Part shown: positions 38,170 through 45,851 of the stretch, piece by piece
How positions within the stretch are numbered: position 1 is the stretch's first letter
Layout of the letters: the number at the start of each line of letters is the position of its first letter
Assembly (NCBI GenBank): GCA_016234115.1
Contig: JACRHD010000067.1
Location: forward strand, 77,875 to 141,874
DNA: 64,000 nucleotides
Source: Nitrospirota bacterium
GTDB lineage: Bacteria; Nitrospirota; Thermodesulfovibrionia; UBA6902
Direction of reading: 5' to 3'
The notes under the pieces: generated by a model
Seen by the model: only the letters and a program-made list of their open reading frames with translations
Database searches by the model: none
Told to the model about the DNA's origin: nothing
Made by a program: the position numbers and the translations under genes

Positions 38170-38542
38170 TGATGTTCCCTCCGGATATGTTTAAATAACC
38201 ATTTACGACCCCGTGCACTATATATTTAAACCTCTCGAAATCAATCGGCTTTAATAAGCAGACTGAATTCGTAATGCGCTTCATTGTCTCTATCAACTCA
38301 TCATTCAGTTCGTCTGATAACACTATAGTCGGTATATCCTTCATAATTCTTGACTTCAAAAGCGGCTGAACAAAGGAATAATCCAGGACTATCAGGGAGA
38401 TACCGTTATTTGAAACAAGCCGTACTGCTTCACTTGCAGACAGCGCAAGCCTTGTTTCAAAGCCTTCGTCATTGAGAATGGCGGAGCATATCCTGGAAAA
38501 GCCGTCTTCTTCAATAATAAGTATTTTTTTTGAGTTAGGCAT
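38162..38542 (-). CDS. Stand-alone response-regulator receiver protein
   Basis: A 126-residue CheY-like protein with no output domain. Acidic pair EED lies near residues 11-13, the phospho-acceptor Asp is in LIVLDYS near 54, the Thr/Ser position is IVLSD, and the conserved Lys is in LLKPIDF near 103. I choose the ATG at 38540-38542: an upstream in-frame ATG at 38593 lies beyond the sigma-54 promoter (38571-38586) and so would not be transcribed, while this one has AAGG before it. First gene of the PrsT/EPS operon. Its partner is unknown. Confidence 0.85.
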   Translation of the reverse strand: MPNSKKILIIEEDGFSRICSAILNDEGFETRLALSASEAVRLVSNNGISLIVLDYSFVQPLLKSRIMKDIPTIVLSDELNDELIETMKRITNSVCLLKPIDFERFKYIVHGVVNGYLNISGGNIIA

Positions 38543-38570
38543 TGTTGACCTTTTGGGACAGAGTGTACTT

Positions 38571-38586
38571 GCAATTTCAATGCCAA
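38571..38586 (-). promoter_or_regulatory. Sigma-54 (-24/-12) promoter of the prsT/EPS operon
   Basis: Read on the minus strand the sequence is TTGGCAT-TGAAA-TTGCA, an exact match to the -24 TGGCAY and -12 TTGCW boxes with the obligatory GG-to-GC spacing. The predicted transcript starts near 38559, about 17 nt before the receiver ATG. The sigma-54 activator PrsR is encoded next door. Confidence 0.88.
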
Positions 38587-38825
38587 ATTCCAACAGGCAT
38601 GTTCAAATGGGAATAATTAAATGTCCGTCAGGAGGTAACAGGCCGAATTAATGATTTATTTGCCCGTAGGGGGGATAAGAGACGTGGTATGTTATTCTTT
38701 TATTCGGGGGAGGATGCCAGGGAGGAATGTGTATCCAAAGGGAACAATCTGCTATTTATCAGCTAAATAACCTTTTATAATTAGAGAGTTGGAATTTATG
38801 GGTAAAACGGATACGGTACACTTCT

Positions 38826-40178
38826 CTATTTTACATTTTCAAGCTTTTTGTACAGCGCCTTCCTGGTTATTCCAAGCGCCCTTGCCGCCTTCGATTTGTT
38901 ACCCTGAAATGTGTTCAACGCCTGCTTCACCATTTCAAGCTCAATCTCCTTTAACGGTTTGAGGTCCCCTACGCTATGCGCCCGATTTCTGACTTCCTTC
39001 CTGAACTCCGCGGGTATGTCCCGCAGACCTATAACGTCTCCCTTGGCAAGGACAACGGCCCTCTCAATAACATTTTCAAGTTCTCTCACATTGCCCGGCC
39101 AGTCGTATTGCAGCAATACATGCATGACTTCGGGCAAAACCGAGGTGACTCCTCTATTCTCCCGATCGGCAAACTTGTCGATAAAATGGGTAATCAGCAG
39201 GGGCAGGTCTGTCTTCCTTTCCCTCAAGGGCGGCAGTTTAATCTGCACTACGTTCAAGCGGTAATAAAGGTCGGCACGGAAACTTTTTTTCCTGACCTCC
39301 TTTGCCAGATCGCGGTTTGTCGATGCAATTAAACGCACATCGACCTTTATTTTGTTGTTCCCGCCGATGCGTTCAATTTCCTTTTCCTGAATCGCACGCA
39401 GCAATTTTGCCTGGAGCGACAGCTCCATCTCCCCGATCTCATCGAGAAACAGCGTGCCCGTGTCCGCGCTTTCGAACTTCCCGGCCCTGCCCGATGCCGC
39501 GCCAGTAAAGGCGCCTTTTTCATGACCGAAAAATTCCGCCTCCATGAGCTCGCGCGGCACCGCGGCGCAGTTTACCGCCACAAACGGTCTGTAATGCCTG
39601 CGGCTGGTATAATGTATCGCGCGCGCGAGCAGCTCCTTCCCCGTGCCGGTTTCTCCGGCTATAAGGACGTTGGTCGAGGAGTCCTTGATCATCTCGACCG
39701 TCCTGAAAACATCTACCATCCCGGGACTTTTCCCTATGATGCTCGAAAACTTATAAGTTGTTTCCAGCCGGCTTCTGAGGTCCGCGATCTCGTTCCTGAG
39801 TTTTTTTTGTTCCACCGCCTTTGCCAGTATCGCCTTGAGCTTCACGTAATCCGGCGGTTTGATGAAATAAAAAAAAGCGCCCTCGGTCATTGCGGTAACG
39901 GCAGAGTCGACCGTGCCGAAGGCCGTCAGGAAAATAACCGGCAAATCGGGGTAGTATGATTTCAGGTGATGAAAGAGCTGCAAGCCGTCCTTTCCCGGCA
40001 TCTTTAAATCCGTAATAACGGCATCAATGTTTTCTGCGGAGACGATCTCCAGAGCCTCATCGACGCCTGCCGCCTGGTATGTATTGTATGAAGCTTCCCT
40101 GAGTATGGCCGACAAGACCCTTAACGCATTCGGTTCGTCATCGACCAACAAAATATTTGACCTGAATCCGGAGTCCAT
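38826..40178 (-). CDS. prsR: PrsR-type sigma-54-dependent response regulator
   Basis: A 450-residue NtrC-family activator. The receiver domain has Asp13-Asp14 and phospho-acceptor Asp57 (ITDLKMPG). The AAA+ domain has Walker A GETGTGKE, the sigma-54-contacting GAFTGA loop, and Walker B TLFLDEIGEM. A C-terminal Fis-type helix-turn-helix (KSKAARALGITRKALYKKL) completes it. Together with the neighbouring PEP-CTERM genes this is the PrsR regulator expected to fire the two sigma-54 promoters at 38571 and 42421. It lies 42 bp downstream of the kinase gene. Confidence 0.92.
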   Translation of the reverse strand: MDSGFRSNILLVDDEPNALRVLSAILREASYNTYQAAGVDEALEIVSAENIDAVITDLKMPGKDGLQLFHHLKSYYPDLPVIFLTAFGTVDSAVTAMTEGAFFYFIKPPDYVKLKAILAKAVEQKKLRNEIADLRSRLETTYKFSSIIGKSPGMVDVFRTVEMIKDSSTNVLIAGETGTGKELLARAIHYTSRRHYRPFVAVNCAAVPRELMEAEFFGHEKGAFTGAASGRAGKFESADTGTLFLDEIGEMELSLQAKLLRAIQEKEIERIGGNNKIKVDVRLIASTNRDLAKEVRKKSFRADLYYRLNVVQIKLPPLRERKTDLPLLITHFIDKFADRENRGVTSVLPEVMHVLLQYDWPGNVRELENVIERAVVLAKGDVIGLRDIPAEFRKEVRNRAHSVGDLKPLKEIELEMVKQALNTFQGNKSKAARALGITRKALYKKLENVK

Positions 40179-40220
40179 GTTCCTGTACCTGACCTTCTTC
40201 CCCTCTGTTGTGCCCGGCGG

Positions 40221-41249
40221 TTAACCGGGTCCCGCCTGCCGTTGAGCGCCGGCCGGCAGATAAATCCTGAATGCCGTGCCCTTGCCCCCGACGCTCTCCC
40301 ATAACAGCTTGCCGCCGTGAGATTTTATGATCTCGCGGGACAGGAAAATACCGAACCCTCTGTCGCTTTTTCCGGACCTTCCTGAAAGCCTGCCGAGCCG
40401 CTTCAATTTTTCCCTCGGGATGCCCTTGCCGCTATCGGATATGTCTATTACGGCAAAGTCCCTGTCCTTCTCCCATTTAAGGGAGGTCCTGATCAAAAGG
40501 ACTCCGCCGTCCGGCATGGCTTCGACGGCGTTATTTATAATATTGAAAAGCGCCTGCTCGATCTGGAAAGAATCCGCGTTGATGTGAGGCAGTGAGGAAA
40601 GGTCGTGTGTGATCCTGATATTCTGTATTTCAGCGCGCGGTCTTACCATTGCGGTAATCCTTTTCAGGATATCATTCAGCACGACGGGGGCGGATTCCAT
40701 TTCGCCCCTCGCGGCGCTGAGAAAGTCGGAGATGAACGAATCAAGTTTGTCGATTTCAACGTTCATTATTGTGCTGAATTCAAGAAGGGTCGGCTCATGC
40801 CCGTATTTTTCTCTCAGGTAGACGACCGCTCCTTTTATGGCATTCAGGGGGTTTCTGACGCCATGAGCAAGGGACGAGGCTATCTTCCCTATTTCGATCA
40901 TCTTTTCCTCGGACTCGGAGAGCTTCCTGTTGAGGTGGCATTCCATTGAAACTTCATCAAAGACCACGAACACCTCTTTTACTTTCCCTTTCTCATTTTT
41001 TACAGGAATGAGCTCAGCGCGGGAATAGAGGTTTGCCCCCGTGATGCACGTCTGCCTGAAGTCCCTGACTCTTCTCTTCCTGCCGTCGCTGAAAACAAGC
41101 TTTACCTTCTCATATAAAGGTGGGAAAATTTCCTGGATCTTCCTGTCGTTAATGCTGTCCGCCATACCACGGGCCGTTTTTTTCAGGTCCGGGTCCTGGA
41201 CTTTAATTGTGAAATCCTTGCCTATAGAAATACTGAACCTGTTTATCAT
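40221..41249 (-). CDS. Histidine kinase, probable partner of PrsR
   Basis: A 342-residue kinase. Residues 1-110 are PAS-like (TIKVQDPDLKK, then CITGANLYSRAELIPV and VFVVFDEVS). HisKA has His129 in SLAHGVRNPLNAIKG, and HATPase_c has N box FNIINNAVEAMP, G1 DSGKGIP and G2 GFGIFLSREIIKSHGG. No transmembrane helix is seen, so it would sense a cytoplasmic signal. Usual PrsK proteins are larger and membrane-bound, so this is a kinase in the PrsK position rather than a clear PrsK. 42 bp upstream of prsR. Confidence 0.88.
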   Translation of the reverse strand: MINRFSISIGKDFTIKVQDPDLKKTARGMADSINDRKIQEIFPPLYEKVKLVFSDGRKRRVRDFRQTCITGANLYSRAELIPVKNEKGKVKEVFVVFDEVSMECHLNRKLSESEEKMIEIGKIASSLAHGVRNPLNAIKGAVVYLREKYGHEPTLLEFSTIMNVEIDKLDSFISDFLSAARGEMESAPVVLNDILKRITAMVRPRAEIQNIRITHDLSSLPHINADSFQIEQALFNIINNAVEAMPDGGVLLIRTSLKWEKDRDFAVIDISDSGKGIPREKLKRLGRLSGRSGKSDRGFGIFLSREIIKSHGGKLLWESVGGKGTAFRIYLPAGAQRQAGPG

Positions 41250-41295
41250 GCTCTGTTAAGGGAACAAATAGCGTCACTGCAAATCCGGGCGTTCT

Positions 41296-42045
41296 TTACA
41301 AGCCTCCGACGAATTCTTCATACAACTCCGGGTCCTTCTTTGAAATCCCTTCTTCTATCTTACTCAGCTCACCCAGGTACGGAGTGCGTATGCCGCGATA
41401 ATCGACAGGATCGCCGATGGCCTCGAACTTCAGTCCCAACCCGTCAAGCAGGGTCACGATACCTTTTGTCATGACAGCGTACCAGTTGCTTATCTGTCGT
41501 CGCCTGCTTTCCCTGTAAATTGCTTTATAAAGGCCCACGACAATCTCGTGCCTTTTCCGCCTCTCGCCCTGGGACATATTGCCCCGTTGCTGTCCCTGTC
41601 TGTATTTGTTCCTGTCTTCATACCGTCTGGTATAAGAATAATTCTGCTCAAAGGCGAAACTTCCGATGCTCCTTCTCTCCTCGTCGGGCCCATAGATATA
41701 TTTATCTTCCACCCTTCTCCTGTAATCCCTGTGCACCACGAATCTCGTAATCTCCGCCGTTTTCTCCCGAGGGAGCTTTGAGACATCGATATCGAGGTCG
41801 CAGTACTGTTCAATGGGGAATTTCCCGTCGGTCTGCAGAATCAGACTCATCGCGCCGACGACCTTATGGGACTGATCTCTTGCAGCAAAATGAAGGGCAT
41901 GACTGTCGTAATTGTCCGTTAATAACCCATCCGGATGGTTGTCCGGTTTTTCAAAACCCCATTCCAGACAATATACCTTGTATCTCAATCTGAAAATTTC
42001 CGCCAATTCTTTTTCTTCCGATGCAATGTTGACCGTGAATGACAT
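41296..42045 (-). CDS. PEP-CTERM/exosortase system-associated acyltransferase
   Basis: A 249-residue protein of the GNAT/autoinducer-synthase-like family found in exosortase genomes. The start has EIFRLRYKVYCLEWGFE, then the SHALHFAARD strand, VVGAMSLI, and AEITRFVVHRDYRRR, all typical; NWYAVMTKGIVTLLDGLGL lies near 190. Relatives include N-acyl amino acid synthases; the product here is unknown. It heads a small operon with the kinase and prsR and faces the PEP-CTERM gene across a 627 bp gap. Confidence 0.88.
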   Translation of the reverse strand: MSFTVNIASEEKELAEIFRLRYKVYCLEWGFEKPDNHPDGLLTDNYDSHALHFAARDQSHKVVGAMSLILQTDGKFPIEQYCDLDIDVSKLPREKTAEITRFVVHRDYRRRVEDKYIYGPDEERRSIGSFAFEQNYSYTRRYEDRNKYRQGQQRGNMSQGERRKRHEIVVGLYKAIYRESRRRQISNWYAVMTKGIVTLLDGLGLKFEAIGDPVDYRGIRTPYLGELSKIEEGISKKDPELYEEFVGGL

Positions 42046-42309
42046 AATAATTCTCTCTCCAGGAGTTGCTCTGATCGGGAATTATAAAATGATCGCCTTT
42101 CTTGCTCCCCGCCGGGAAATTTATAATAACATAATAGTGTGACATGGCAAAAGTTGAACATTATTGTGACACAGTAAGAAGACTGGTTTTATTTCCCCGG
42201 TATTAAATAAATTTTACGACGCATCAATATCCTGATGGTGACCGTTTGCGTCATTTATTCAATATATTGTCTTGTCCCTCCGGCTTGACCCGGACTTACA
42301 GGTTTGTCT

Positions 42310-42328
42310 TTGTCATCTATCGTGACAA
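42310..42328. promoter_or_regulatory. Candidate activator (PrsR-type) binding site
   Basis: Exact inverted repeat TTGTCA-N7-TGACAA. Its centre is about 103 bp before the GG of the sigma-54 promoter, the usual enhancer distance for NtrC-family activators. The binding protein is inferred from context only. Confidence 0.5.
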
Positions 42329-42420
42329 TTGTTTTTACATGTGCACTCCTTTATCTATATATTCGTGAAGATAAGTCAGATTATTAATTTTTTCAGTAAG
42401 TTATATAGCCTCTCAGGCAA

Positions 42421-42436
42421 TGGCATAACAATTGCT
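42421..42436 (+). promoter_or_regulatory. Sigma-54 (-24/-12) promoter of the PEP-CTERM gene
   Basis: TGGCAT-AACAA-TTGCT gives both consensus boxes at exact spacing. The start of transcription would be near 42447, leaving a leader of about 225 nt before the ATG at 42673. Confidence 0.87.
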
Positions 42437-42672
42437 AAAATATTTTGAAGCCATAGGGGACATGGTTGGGCTTTAATATCTATACTGCATCCGGTAAGAC
42501 AAGCTGCGACCTGAAGTGCGAAATGCGTATTTTTTCCCGGCCCAATGGCATCATTTCACAGGGAGGGGACATGAAAATCAAAAACAGATCTCAGCCGTAA
42601 TTCACATACCGGACAATCATCAGTCTTTAATTAAAATCCAAACTTCAAAATCAGAAAGGCAGGGAAAACCTT

Positions 42673-43242
42673 ATGAAGAAAACTTCTTTGTTCACAGCAG
42701 CAACCGTACTTCTGCTGACGATTGCATCTGCGAACGCGGGGCTTATCGACCGCGGCAACGGGCTTATCTACGATGACGATCTGAATATCACCTGGCTGCA
42801 GGATGCAAATTATTCGGGACAAACATACACGTGGGATGAAGCAAATACCTGGGCGGAAGATCTTGTATTCCAGGGCTTCGATGACTGGAGACTTCCTTTC
42901 TCGGACGCCTGTTCCGGAAACAACTGCGCCGGGAGCGAGATGGGTCATCTGTTTTATTCTGAAGGCATATCATCGGGCTCGAGCGGGTCATTTACAAACG
43001 TCAAGCCGTCCATATACTGGACCGCGACAGAAAATGAAGGCGACCCTCTGCAGGCGGCACGCTTTAATTTCCTCTACGGCACCCAGGGGTTCAGCGACAA
43101 GACGACAACGCGCTACGCATGGGCCGTAAGGGACGGAGACGCAGCTCCGCCGGTCGCCCCCGAGCCGGTCAGCTCGTTACTGTTCATTACGGGCGGGACC
43201 CTCCTGGCGGCAAGGAGATATCGTGGACGATTGAAAAGGTAA
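42673..43242 (+). CDS. PEP-CTERM sorted protein with DUF1566/Lcl domain
   Basis: A 189-residue exported protein. The signal peptide is residues 1-22 (MKKTSLFTAATVLLLTIASANA). A DUF1566-like domain spans about 25-155 (GLIYDDDLNITWLQDANY, DDWRLP, YWTATE, YAWAVRDGD). The PEP-CTERM sorting tail has APEPVSS near residue 163, a hydrophobic helix LLFITGGTLLAA, and the basic end RRYRGRLKR. It should be cleaved by an exosortase (not encoded in this window) and released to the surface or EPS. Its SD is weak (GGGAAAACCTT). The gene ends at a large palindrome. Confidence 0.92.
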   Translation: MKKTSLFTAATVLLLTIASANAGLIDRGNGLIYDDDLNITWLQDANYSGQTYTWDEANTWAEDLVFQGFDDWRLPFSDACSGNNCAGSEMGHLFYSEGISSGSSGSFTNVKPSIYWTATENEGDPLQAARFNFLYGTQGFSDKTTTRYAWAVRDGDAAPPVAPEPVSSLLFITGGTLLAARRYRGRLKR

Positions 43243-43251
43243 TGCAGAAGG

Positions 43252-43283
43252 TTGTAGGGGCGATTCATGAATCGCCCCTACAA
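43252..43283. terminator. 32 bp perfect palindrome between convergent genes
   Basis: The sequence from 43252 to 43283 is its own exact reverse complement (left half TTGTAGGGGCGATTCA). It lies 10 bp after the PEP-CTERM stop and 8 bp before the rnhB stop, so it can act as a bidirectional terminator. It is followed by a short A/T run on the rnhB side. It may also be a dispersed palindrome. Confidence 0.75.
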
Positions 43284-43290
43284 AATTAAT

Positions 43291-43944
43291 CTAAATCTCA
43301 AACGGGAGCTGCACGTCAGCGACTTTTCTGAAGCTTTTTCTGTGAATGGGACAGGGACCATATTTACTGATACACTCCATGTGCTCATTCGTGGAGTATC
43401 CTTTATGGCTCCTGAAGTTGTACGCGGGATATTTGTCATGATGGTCCAGCATGATGTCGTCCCTTGCGACTTTTGCAATGATCGACGCGGCTGCTACAGA
43501 GGCGCTGACGGACTCGCCTTTTATGATAGACCTCTGCTCAAGAGGTAAATTGGAAAGTCTGACCGCGTCTATCAACAAAATATCGGGTTTCCTGTCCAGG
43601 TCCGCCACTGCCAGCTTCATCGCAAGTCTTGTAGCTTCAAGAATATTGATCCTGTCGATAACATCCGCCTCGACGATTCCGACCCCGATGGAGACGGCGC
43701 AGTTTGCGATCTTCCAGAAGAGTGTTTTCCTTTCGTGTTCGGCGGGGACTTTCTTTGAATCCCTGAGACCCTCGATGACAATGCCTGTGGGGAGTACGAC
43801 GGCGGCAGCCACCACCGGCCCCGCCAACGGCCCACGCCCTGCTTCATCTATGCCTGCGACCGCGGGGTGGTCCTTTCTGACCTGTTCGTCGTAATGGAAG
43901 ATGGAAGGGACTTCCGACTTTTTTGAAGTCTTGCGAGATGACAT
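43291..43944 (-). CDS. rnhB: Ribonuclease HII
   Basis: A 217-residue RNase HII removing RNA from RNA-DNA hybrids and single ribonucleotides. The signature VAGIDEAGRGPLAGPVV (catalytic Asp-Glu) lies near residue 30; ILLIDAV and SASIIAKVARD near 150 carry the remaining active-site residues. KGYSTNEHMECISKYGPCPIHRKSF is the usual C-terminus. The first 20 residues are Lys/Ser-rich and possibly unstructured. It is the last gene of the ffh-rpsP-trmD-rplS group, after a 59 bp gap with a hairpin. Confidence 0.95.
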   Translation of the reverse strand: MSSRKTSKKSEVPSIFHYDEQVRKDHPAVAGIDEAGRGPLAGPVVAAAVVLPTGIVIEGLRDSKKVPAEHERKTLFWKIANCAVSIGVGIVEADVIDRINILEATRLAMKLAVADLDRKPDILLIDAVRLSNLPLEQRSIIKGESVSASVAAASIIAKVARDDIMLDHHDKYPAYNFRSHKGYSTNEHMECISKYGPCPIHRKSFRKVADVQLPFEI

Positions 43945-43958
43945 GAACGGTCGGCCTT

Positions 43959-43994
43959 GAGTCGTCAGTTGTCAGTTCTGAAAACCGACGACTC
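43959..43994. repeat. Heptad-built hairpin, GTCGTCA family
   Basis: Between rplS and rnhB: GAGTCGTC (43959-43966) and GACGACTC (43987-43994) pair exactly. The left arm is a run of 7-nt units GTCGTCA-GTTGTCA-GTTCTGA. Its position between cotranscribed genes suggests an mRNA hairpin. Confidence 0.7.
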
Positions 43995-44003
43995 ATTATA
44001 TTA

Positions 44004-44366
44004 TTATTTCTGCTTCGCTGCGCTGAAAGGCTTGTCCTTGACCTTGGTCGCGGCCTTGCCCTTCTTTCCCCTGAGGTAATACAGTTTTGCCCTTCTTACA
44101 TGACCTTCCTTGACGACCTTTATATCTTCGATCAGAGGAGAATGGAGAGGGAATATCTTTTCGACCCCGATCCCATAGGAGATCTTTCTGACCATGAAGG
44201 TCTCACGGGTCCCGCTTCCTTTCCTGCCGATGACGACCCCTGTAAACGTCTGGACCCTTTCCTTCTCGCCTTCCCTGACCTTCATGTTAACGCTCACGGT
44301 GTCGCCTACCCTGAAGTCGGCAATAGCTTTTCTGTATCCTTCTTCTACTACCCTCATTGCGTTCAT
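44004..44366 (-). CDS. rplS: Ribosomal protein L19
   Basis: A 120-residue 50S protein at the 30S-50S interface. Conserved elements are [29 protein letters not shown], then [31 protein letters not shown] and [23 protein letters not shown] lies 7-8 bp before the ATG. It overlaps the trmD stop by 4 bp. The Lys-rich tail is ordinary for the family. Confidence 0.96.
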   Translation of the reverse strand: MNAMRVVEEGYRKAIADFRVGDTVSVNMKVREGEKERVQTFTGVVIGRKGSGTRETFMVRKISYGIGVEKIFPLHSPLIEDIKVVKEGHVRRAKLYYLRGKKGKAATKVKDKPFSAAKQK

Positions 44367-45097
44367 ACTTTCTCCTCCTCTATTTCCTTCAGTAATTTTT
44401 TGTCCGTATCCGACAAGTCAAACTTTTCAATGAGGTCAGGCCTCATCTCCACTGTCTTTCTCAGGGCTTCTCTTCTGCGCCAGAGATATATCTGCCTGTG
44501 ATTTCCCGAGAAAAGCACCTCGGGCACTTTCATCCCCCTGAATTCCCTCGGTCTCGTATAATGCGGATAATCGAGCAGCCCCCGTGAAAATGAATCTTCC
44601 TCCGCAGACTTTTCATCTCCGAGGGCCCCGGGGACCAGCCTTGTTACCGCATCGATGATAACAAGCGCGGCCAGCTCTCCGCCCGTTATCACATAATCCC
44701 CGATGGACACTTCCTCATCCACAAGGGTCATTACCCTTTCATCAACTCCTTCATAACGGCCGCAGATAAAAACAAATCTCCGGGTCTCGCGAGAGTAATC
44801 TTCCGCCGTCGCCTGATTAAACGGCCTTCCCTGAGGGCTCAGAAGAATTACCTTTCGCGGTTCGCCGTCATCCCGCAAAAAATCCAGCGCGCTGAACAGG
44901 GGCTCCGGTTTGAACACCATGCCGGCGCCGCCCCCGTAAGGGGAATCATCGACTGTCCTGTGCGGCCCGGTTGCAAAGTCCCTTATATTATACAGCCTTG
45001 TCTCAAGCAGGTCCTTTTCGCACGCCCGCTTGAGAATGCTCTCGTTAAGATATGCCTCCAGAACTTCAGGAAAGAGCGTCAGAACATCGCATTTCAT
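44363..45097 (-). CDS. trmD: tRNA (guanine-N1)-methyltransferase
   Basis: A 244-residue SPOUT methyltransferase making m1G37 in t[25 protein letters not shown] is the family start. The trefoil knot region has [24 protein letters not shown] and [22 protein letters not shown] choose the ATG at 45095-45097; a TTG two codons upstream exists, but no clear SD is seen for either because a heptad repeat abuts the start. Confidence 0.95.
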   Translation of the reverse strand: MKCDVLTLFPEVLEAYLNESILKRACEKDLLETRLYNIRDFATGPHRTVDDSPYGGGAGMVFKPEPLFSALDFLRDDGEPRKVILLSPQGRPFNQATAEDYSRETRRFVFICGRYEGVDERVMTLVDEEVSIGDYVITGGELAALVIIDAVTRLVPGALGDEKSAEEDSFSRGLLDYPHYTRPREFRGMKVPEVLFSGNHRQIYLWRRREALRKTVEMRPDLIEKFDLSDTDKKLLKEIEEEKV

Positions 45098-45101
45098 TTT
45101 C

Positions 45102-45191
45102 AAGTAAGAAGCAAGAAGTAGCTATTAAGAAGCATGGTCTATAATAATTAGTTCATTAAAATTCTTACTTCTTAGTTCTCACTTCTTACTT
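45102..45191. repeat. Heptad-built palindromic element, GAAGTNN family
   Basis: Fills the gap between trmD and khpA, the position where rimM is often found. The left arm has AAGTAAGAAGCAAGAAGTAG and the right arm the inverse CTTACTTCTTAGTTCTCACTT with 7-nt periodicity. Related copies are at 54621-54706 and 60041-60131 in the nif operon. It reaches to within 5 bp of the trmD ATG, leaving no separate ribosome binding site. Confidence 0.8.
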
Positions 45192-45194
45192 ATA

Positions 45195-45425
45195 TTATTC
45201 CAGTATCTCGAGAACACAACGCTTGCCGAGCTTTGTCCCTGAAGCGCTCAGAATGGTCCTCATGGCATGGGCCGTCCTGCCCTGTTTGCCTATAATTTTA
45301 CCCAAATCAGAAGTGGCAACGCGGAGTTCATAGACTGTGGTCCTCTCCCCTTCTATTTCAGCCACTCCGACCTCTTCCGGCCTATCTACAAGGGACTTCG
45401 CCATTAGTTCAATAAGCGCCTTCAT
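45195..45425 (-). CDS. khpA: KH-domain RNA-binding protein KhpA
   Basis: A 76-residue single KH domain protein (YlqC-like) that lies in the rpsP-trmD operon in many bacteria. The KH signature [18 protein letters not shown] is near residue 45. I choose the ATG at 45423-45425 because GGAGGTG lies 4-5 bp upstream; an ATG four codons earlier has no such site. Confidence 0.92.
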   Translation of the reverse strand: MKALIELMAKSLVDRPEEVGVAEIEGERTTVYELRVATSDLGKIIGKQGRTAHAMRTILSASGTKLGKRCVLEILE

Positions 45426-45454
45426 ATCCACCTCCATAGGGTCCCGGGTAATCT

Positions 45455-45691
45455 CTACATACCCGAAATTTTCAAAAGTTTCTTTACTACGGACGTCGGT
45501 TGTGCTCCACAGCCAATCCAGTATTTTGCCCTGTCGGTATCTATTTTAACCTCAGAGGGGTCTTTCATGGGATCATAGGTGCCGATAATCTCCAGGAACG
45601 GACCGTCTCTCCTGACGCTTGATTCCGCCACAATCACCCTGTAAAAGGGCCTCTTCTTTGCTCCTTTTCTTGTTAACCTTATCTTTACCAA
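45455..45691 (-). CDS. rpsP: Ribosomal protein S16
   Basis: A 78-residue 30S protein. [33 protein letters not shown] and IGTYDP are family signatures; [11 protein letters not shown] is the end. The start codon is TTG (45689-45691), with GGAGG 7 bp before it. First gene after a 160 bp gap that holds a likely promoter. Confidence 0.95.
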   Translation of the reverse strand: MVKIRLTRKGAKKRPFYRVIVAESSVRRDGPFLEIIGTYDPMKDPSEVKIDTDRAKYWIGCGAQPTSVVKKLLKISGM

Positions 45692-45738
45692 ATTAATTCC
45701 TCCACATCAAATAGTTTAAATGATACAGGATACAAAAT

Positions 45739-45767
45739 TTTATATAAAACATGCAAGTAACCTGCAA
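45739..45767 (-). promoter_or_regulatory. Possible sigma-70 promoter of rpsP operon
   Basis: On the minus strand TTGCAG-N17-TATAAA precedes rpsP by about 45 bp. The -10 box matches five of six, the -35 box three of six. Read-through from ffh is also possible. Confidence 0.4.
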
Positions 45768-45851
45768 GCAATCACAGCAGCAGTGAGAATTTTTTTTCAG
45801 AATCGCTTCCGGGAAGCCTGAAGACTTTTTAAGGTCAATGACCAGAGATAA

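Larger units (their letters stand above)
42046..42672. other. Divergent intergenic regulatory region
   Basis: The 627 bp between the acyltransferase and PEP-CTERM genes has no convincing reading frame that fits the locus. It holds the sigma-54 promoter at 42421-42436 and an inverted repeat at 42310-42328, plus GTGACA hexamers at 42139-42144 and 42166-42171, 27 bp apart. Toward the acyltransferase a TATAAT-like box is present at about 42086 on the minus strand but no matching -35 box. The transcribed leader of the PEP-CTERM gene would be about 225 nt. Confidence 0.6.

Noticed and set aside
38710-38730. TGGCAT on the minus strand further upstream of the receiver gene
   Set aside because: No TTGC box at the needed distance; the exact promoter at 38571-38586 explains the operon.
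42046-42150. Sigma-54 promoter for the acyltransferase gene
   Set aside because: No GG-N10-GC pair close to consensus on the minus strand in this part.
45775-45830. Terminator between ffh and rpsP
   Set aside because: A small CTTCC/GGAAG stem exists, but in the direction of transcription it is followed by A's, not U's, so it would only suit the opposite strand, which has no gene there.
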